Below are positions 33,410-37,227 of a stretch of DNA of 37,227 nt, one piece after another. A program made the translations under genes and the position numbers. Origin of the DNA: Bacteriovorax sp. (GTDB lineage Bacteria; Bdellovibrionota; Bacteriovoracia; Bacteriovoracales; Bacteriovoracaceae); NCBI GenBank assembly GCA_014378525.1, contig JACMNL010000030.1:1-37227 (forward strand). Direction: 5' to 3'. Numbering within the stretch: the first letter of the stretch is position 1; each line of letters begins with the position of its first letter. The notes under the pieces are model-generated. The model saw only the letters and a program-made list of their open reading frames with translations. It searched no databases and was not told where the DNA came from.

Positions 33410-35284
33410 GTGAAAGTCATTTTGATTTTATCCTTTTTTATTTCATTTCATTCAACATCATTTGCTCAAACTGAAACAGCTATGGGTATGGGTTATCCAT
33501 CGGGCTTTGGTGGTTTTGGATCGGGAATGGGTTTTCCGGGTACATACAGTGGATCTGCCCCAAAAACTTTTGACGTCTCTGGCAGTCCTGATATCTCCAT
33601 CCAGATTGGTGATAATAAAAAATCTATTTCTTGTTCGCTGGATGCAGCTACAAAAATTTATGTATGCCCTAATTCAGGTGACACAATTTTAGTCAAACCT
33701 TCTACATATGGTTTTTCTGCTCTGGGAAGAGACGAGAAAAAAGCAGCAACTCTTCTAAACCTCAGTCACATAGAAGCTGCAGGTAAAATAGTTTACGACA
33801 TTCCACCTATGCCGCCAGGTTTTGGAATGGGAATGGGCGGTGGGTATGGAGGTTATGGTGATGGTTCAGTTAAGCCTAACTTAACTAAAGATCTCAACCT
33901 TGATTTTAGAACGCGTGTTTCAAACATAGATGAATTTTTTGGAACAGGTTCTCCATTAAGAGATGAAAGAAGGAAAAAAGGTTCAGCTGATTATGAAAAA
34001 GTTGTTCAGTCCTTCATGGACGAAAAACAAAATATTCAGGATGTAATCAAAAAAATTTTTAACGAAAAAAATTATTCAGTTGAACTGGATGACGGCCAGA
34101 AAGTTAACTGTGAGCGCAGCTCAATGCGCGAGTTAAATGAACAGCAAAAATATTATCGTGACCACATGAGTGTAAATTTCAAGTGCGGAGCTTTCAAATG
34201 TGATCCGATTAAAGTAGATGGCAAAGAATACCAGGTCACTATGCTCTATGATTCGACACCGGGATCTTTCGCCTCTGGATCTATTCACCTTATGGATAAT
34301 GATGGCATCGGCCCTGAAAAATCTATTAAGAAAATTTTTGCTTCTCAGTCTGCAACTCCGCTGCTGGATAATTCTTATTACCTGGAAAATGCGAATAAAT
34401 CTTTTAACAGTAATTACATATCGAACATGCTTCCTGCCAGCTTAAAACAAGACCGCGATAAAATTTCCAAGTACAAAGATCCGAGTTTTGAGCAGCTGAT
34501 CGCTTACAATAAATCTATTTGCGATGACAGTGACAAGGCCCTGGACAATTTACTCGAAGGAAAAAAGAAACTCGTCTCAAAACTTGCCAATCTTGAAATG
34601 GCACAATTCATCCAGGTATTGGGCGGTGGAAGTCTTGTTGGTCAGTATGTAGACCCAACATTAGCTCCGCAGCTCGGATGTCTTTACCAGGGCGTTTACT
34701 TAAACGAAGAAGCCGCTAGAAACCTTGATCGTTTAAAAAAGAATATTCATCCTGATGATCATGTTGAGCAAACCATTTCACTTGAACGTGCAACTGAACT
34801 TTTCAACCAGGCGGCCGGGATGAAAGACATTGCCTGGAAGTATAAACCCGACGGATGTTATGCCCGAGCGCACTTGATGGCGAGACGTTTTGAAGCACAA
34901 GGTGTTCGTGTTGATAAAGTCTGGATCAAAGGAGATTTGTATGTTCCCGGAACAGGAATTGAATGGAATTTCCACGTCGCCCCTATTGTTTATGTAGAGG
35001 ATGATAAAGGAAACGTACAAAAAATGGTGATAGATCCATCTTTATTTGAAAAACCTGTTACAGTAGAAGAATGGGATCACAAGATGGCGAAGAAAACTGC
35101 AAAAGGTTCTGTCGTTGCGGCCTTTCCATTTCCTGAAAATTCAGCATTCATGGAAAGATCAACTCTTTCATTCTCAAGTTCAGATCCATATCTTCCTAGA
35201 GATAATATCAATATGTCTGAAGCAGACAAGATGGAGCAAGCTAACGATACGATGTCGATGTATAAAGCAGTGGAGCCTAAATAA
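33410..35284 (+). CDS. Secreted protein with a protein-glutaminase-like domain
   Basis: 624 residues from GTG at 33410, with GGGGG 5 bases upstream (an upstream TTG at 33398 is less likely). The signal peptide is MKVILILSFFISFHSTSFA. Two Gly/Met-rich stretches occur near residues 26-48 and 132-152. The C-terminal part matches the protein-glutaminase pattern: DGCYARAHLM (C483), WNFHVAPIVYV (H522) and MVIDPSLF (D542) followed by PVTVEEW. In Chryseobacterium protein-glutaminase a Cys-His-Asp triad in the same contexts turns protein-bound Gln into Glu. The 480 residues before it could be a pro-region or a binding part. A terminal low-complexity tail follows. Its stop overlaps the next small gene (TAATG). 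Confidence 0.85.
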   Translation: MKVILILSFFISFHSTSFAQTETAMGMGYPSGFGGFGSGMGFPGTYSGSAPKTFDVSGSPDISIQIGDNKKSISCSLDAATKIYVCPNSGDTILVKPSTYGFSALGRDEKKAATLLNLSHIEAAGKIVYDIPPMPPGFGMGMGGGYGGYGDGSVKPNLTKDLNLDFRTRVSNIDEFFGTGSPLRDERRKKGSADYEKVVQSFMDEKQNIQDVIKKIFNEKNYSVELDDGQKVNCERSSMRELNEQQKYYRDHMSVNFKCGAFKCDPIKVDGKEYQVTMLYDSTPGSFASGSIHLMDNDGIGPEKSIKKIFASQSATPLLDNSYYLENANKSFNSNYISNMLPASLKQDRDKISKYKDPSFEQLIAYNKSICDDSDKALDNLLEGKKKLVSKLANLEMAQFIQVLGGGSLVGQYVDPTLAPQLGCLYQGVYLNEEAARNLDRLKKNIHPDDHVEQTISLERATELFNQAAGMKDIAWKYKPDGCYARAHLMARRFEAQGVRVDKVWIKGDLYVPGTGIEWNFHVAPIVYVEDDKGNVQKMVIDPSLFEKPVTVEEWDHKMAKKTAKGSVVAAFPFPENSAFMERSTLSFSSSDPYLPRDNINMSEADKMEQANDTMSMYKAVEPK

Positions 35285-35547
35285 TGAAAACATTAATTGC
35301 ACTTATTTTAATTTTCTCAACGACGACAGCATTTGCTGAAAAATCTCTGGAAATAAAAACTCACGTCGTAAAAATGGCGATGGATGGAAATAACATGTAC
35401 CGTCTTGAATTACGCGAGTTCGCTGCCGTCTATCACGCTGATGAAAAGTTTGCTCCCTGCCTGCAAACTTCCATTAAAGAAAAGAAGCAAGCTATGTTAA
35501 AAGTAACTGCACAGTCTCTGGTTGTTCTTGAATGTAAGGTAAACTAA
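35284..35547 (+). CDS. Small exported protein, first of a tandem paralogous pair
   Basis: 87 residues with a signal peptide (MKTLIALILIFSTTTAFA, then EKS). The mature 69 residues carry AVYHADEKFAPCLQTSI and end LVVLECKVN, with two cysteines likely to form a disulfide. The same pattern recurs in the next gene. The ATG overlaps the stop of the protein-glutaminase-like gene, so the two are translationally coupled. No family is recognised. It may be a partner or inhibitor of the upstream enzyme, but this rests on position only. Confidence 0.8.
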   Translation: MKTLIALILIFSTTTAFAEKSLEIKTHVVKMAMDGNNMYRLELREFAAVYHADEKFAPCLQTSIKEKKQAMLKVTAQSLVVLECKVN

Positions 35548-35550
35548 AAA

Positions 35551-35829
35551 ATGAAATTTCTAATTTTCTCTATGATTGCTGTCCTTGTCTCTTTGCCTGT
35601 ATTTTCGAAAGAGCCGGTAAAAAAGAATATAATGGTCACTGGTCACGTCAGTAAATTAAAGCCTTCCAAGGGCCATTATTACTGGTTCAGTATGCATGAA
35701 TCCTCTACAGCTTATTATGCAGACGAAAAGTTTGTACCATGCCTGGAAAAATCTATGACTGACAACAAAGTCGTCAATCTGACATTGAATCCAACATTAG
35801 TCGTTTTAAAATGTGGTATTTCTAAATAA
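35551..35829 (+). CDS. Small exported protein, second of a tandem paralogous pair
   Basis: 92 residues with a signal peptide (MKFLIFSMIAVLVSLPVFS, then KEP). It shares with the preceding protein the order Tyr, ADEKF-x-PCL, Ser, Lys, Leu, LVVL-x-C (here AYYADEKFVPCLEKSM and LVVLKCGISK), so the two came from a duplication. It starts 3 bases after the first paralogue. Both cysteines are conserved between the pair. Convergent to the nitrilase-family gene after 4 bases. Confidence 0.8.
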   Translation: MKFLIFSMIAVLVSLPVFSKEPVKKNIMVTGHVSKLKPSKGHYYWFSMHESSTAYYADEKFVPCLEKSMTDNKVVNLTLNPTLVVLKCGISK

Positions 35830-35833
35830 GAGT

Positions 35834-36610
35834 TTAGCGGCTCATGATGACTGATTTTCTAATCAGTTCAATCTTTGGAAAATCCAGTTCAACCACGCCA
35901 ACTTTTACACCTTCTTCCAGGTCTAAAATAATATCGCCCCATGGATCTATCACTACTGAGTGTCCGTAAGTTTGAATCTTATCGTTGTGGTGTCCCCATT
36001 GCGCAGCTGCGACAACGAAACACTGGTTTTCAATGGCACGCGCACGAAGAAGTGTATGCCAGTGAGCTTTACCGGTAGGAACTGTAAAGGCCGCAGGGAA
36101 AGTTAAAATTTCCGCACCATTCATTCTATACTGGTGGGCCATTTCAGAAAAACGCATATCGAAGCAAATCCCCAAACCAATTTTTGTCGATCCAAGTGAA
36201 ATCATTTTATAGTCTGATCCGGCAGTATAGTTATTGCCTTCATTGATTTTTTTATTCGGAAGATCGCATGAAAAAAGATTGATCTTGTCGTAGTGGCCAA
36301 GATCTTTTCCATTTTTATCAAAGTTATAAGCGCGGTTCACAATTTTACCATTCAATAACGTTGCAGCTGAACCACCAATCTGCGCCATTCCGAAATCAAT
36401 CGATAACTTCTGTATATTTTTATAATGCTCATTTCCTTCTTCAACTAAAAAAGTTGTCGGTGTCACTCCATCACTCATCGAATAAAAAACTTCCGGCATG
36501 AAAAAAGCTTCTGCGCCTTTAGCTTTTGCTTCTGTCAGTTGGGCCCTGATGATTTCAAAGTTTGCTTTATAATCGAGAACTGAAGTTAACTGGATGACTG
36601 CTATTTTCAT
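35834..36610 (-). CDS. Nitrilase-superfamily amidase (Nit1/omega-amidase type)
   Basis: 258 residues with the Glu-Lys-Cys triad of the carbon-nitrogen hydrolase family: E40 in FFMPEVF, K109 in HYDKINLF, C149 in GLGICFDMRF. The size and the YDKINLFSCDLP region suggest the Nit1-like branch, whose members hydrolyse deaminated glutathione or omega-amides, clearing damaged metabolites in the cytoplasm. The ATG overlaps the dehydrogenase stop by 4 bases (ATGA). Exact substrate is uncertain. Confidence 0.9.
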   Translation of the reverse strand: MKIAVIQLTSVLDYKANFEIIRAQLTEAKAKGAEAFFMPEVFYSMSDGVTPTTFLVEEGNEHYKNIQKLSIDFGMAQIGGSAATLLNGKIVNRAYNFDKNGKDLGHYDKINLFSCDLPNKKINEGNNYTAGSDYKMISLGSTKIGLGICFDMRFSEMAHQYRMNGAEILTFPAAFTVPTGKAHWHTLLRARAIENQCFVVAAAQWGHHNDKIQTYGHSVVIDPWGDIILDLEEGVKVGVVELDFPKIELIRKSVIMSR

Positions 36611-37227
36611 TTAATGAATTTCCCAATGGCAAAATAAGTAAATCCTTCTGCCTGAACTTTTTTAGTGTCGTATAAATTTCTTCCGTCAAAAATAACGGGT
36701 TTATTTAATCTCTTTTTGATTTCGCTGAAATCCGGAGTCGTGAATTCTCTCCACTCAGTAACGGTGATAAGAGCATCTGTTCCGTTAAGCGCATCGTATT
36801 TATTTTCGAAGGCCTTAATCTTCCCTTCGCACTCTTTAAACTCGCCCATCATATGCAGGTAGTTTTCAGTTGCAACCGGATCAAAAACATTGATGGTTGC
36901 ACCGGCACCGATAAGTTTTCTCGCCATAGCTATTGCTGCAGTTTCGCGAACGTCATCTGTATTAGCTTTAAAAGCGACTCCCCAGAAAGCAAACGATTTG
37001 CCTTTAAGGTCAGCTCCGTAGTGTTTTACAATTTTAGAAAACACGTAAGATTTTTGTTCATCATTTACTTCTTCAGTTGCGTTGATGATTTTTAAATCCA
37101 TTCCAACGTCTTCAGCCGTTGCGATCAGGGCCTTAACATCTTTTGGAAAACAAGATCCACCGTAACCAGGACCTGGGTATAAAAAGTGGCCGCCGATTCT
37201 CTTGTCGGAAGATATTCCTTTTCTCAC
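36607..37227 (-). CDS. UDP-glucose/GDP-mannose 6-dehydrogenase, C-terminal part only
   Basis: 206 residues visible; the 5' part lies beyond the window, and the Met at the edge is not a real start. The catalytic Cys sits in PGPGYGGSCFPKD, followed by the dimerisation helix and the C-terminal UDP-binding domain (FWGVAFKANTDDVRETAA and ITVTEWREF). The enzyme oxidises a nucleotide sugar to its uronic acid with two NAD+, for polysaccharide or LPS synthesis. UDP-glucose is the more likely substrate, but this cannot be settled from the part present. It is coupled to the nitrilase-family gene. Confidence 0.93.
   Translation of the reverse strand: MRKGISSDKRIGGHFLYPGPGYGGSCFPKDVKALIATAEDVGMDLKIINATEEVNDEQKSYVFSKIVKHYGADLKGKSFAFWGVAFKANTDDVRETAAIAMARKLIGAGATINVFDPVATENYLHMMGEFKECEGKIKAFENKYDALNGTDALITVTEWREFTTPDFSEIKKRLNKPVIFDGRNLYDTKKVQAEGFTYFAIGKFIK

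Noticed and set aside
1-37227. tRNA, rRNA, CRISPR array, insertion sequence or prophage
   Set aside because: No cloverleaf, spaced direct repeats, transposase, integrase or phage protein was recognised in reading the window.

Overview
The window is AT-rich, densely packed chromosomal DNA from a Gram-negative bacterium. It carries lipid A (MsbA-type) and LPS-type glycosyltransferase genes, several exported proteins and lipoproteins, and a murein-peptide ligase (Mpl). The mix (PPDK, dimeric GlyRS, Mpl, stand-alone Nfu, many unrecognised secreted proteins, a sigma54 response regulator) resembles the predatory Bdellovibrionota, especially the low-GC Bacteriovorax/Peredibacter side. That placement is inference from gene content; no 16S gene is present.

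Layout. 1-1693: a two-component pair, with the cut-off 5' end of a probable sensor kinase coupled to a sigma54-activating response regulator. 1858-5174: two small envelope genes and an SsuABC/TauABC-type importer. 5255-6539: metK with a UUCG terminator and a promoter region holding two inverted repeats. 6552-9695: mpl plus an unknown exported protein. 9801-14549: three consecutive lipoprotein genes, one with an ADP-ribosyltransferase-like R-S-E signature and one with a nucleoside-phosphorylase-like domain. 14651-17584: an exported protein, a serine hydrolase, an FMN reductase, a VOC protein and an orphan secretin N-domain-like protein. 17642-21672: ppdK and glyS. 21803-25986: a minus-strand run of a small SF2 helicase, a BrnT/BrnA toxin-antitoxin pair, recO and an MsbA-like exporter, with a near-perfect palindrome in front of brnT. 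26065-30883: small proteins, rsmE, a NifU-like protein, three glycosyltransferases and a ferritin-like protein. 30880-33358: an exported protein, then a LysR regulator with a FUSC-type transporter. 33410-35829: a secreted protein with a protein-glutaminase (Cys-His-Asp) domain, followed by two tandem paralogous small exported proteins. 35834-37227: a nitrilase-family amidase and the 3' part of a UDP-sugar dehydrogenase gene.

The most interesting parts are the two exported-enzyme loci. The lipoprotein operon at 9801-14549 puts an ADP-ribosyltransferase-like and a nucleosidase-like domain on the cell envelope. The locus at 33410-35829 pairs a probable protein deamidase with two small exported proteins that could be its partners or inhibitors. 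In a predator both would be plausible prey-modifying factors, but that role is inferred. No mobile element, CRISPR array, tRNA or rRNA was recognised, and no gene-free stretch exceeds about 165 bases.
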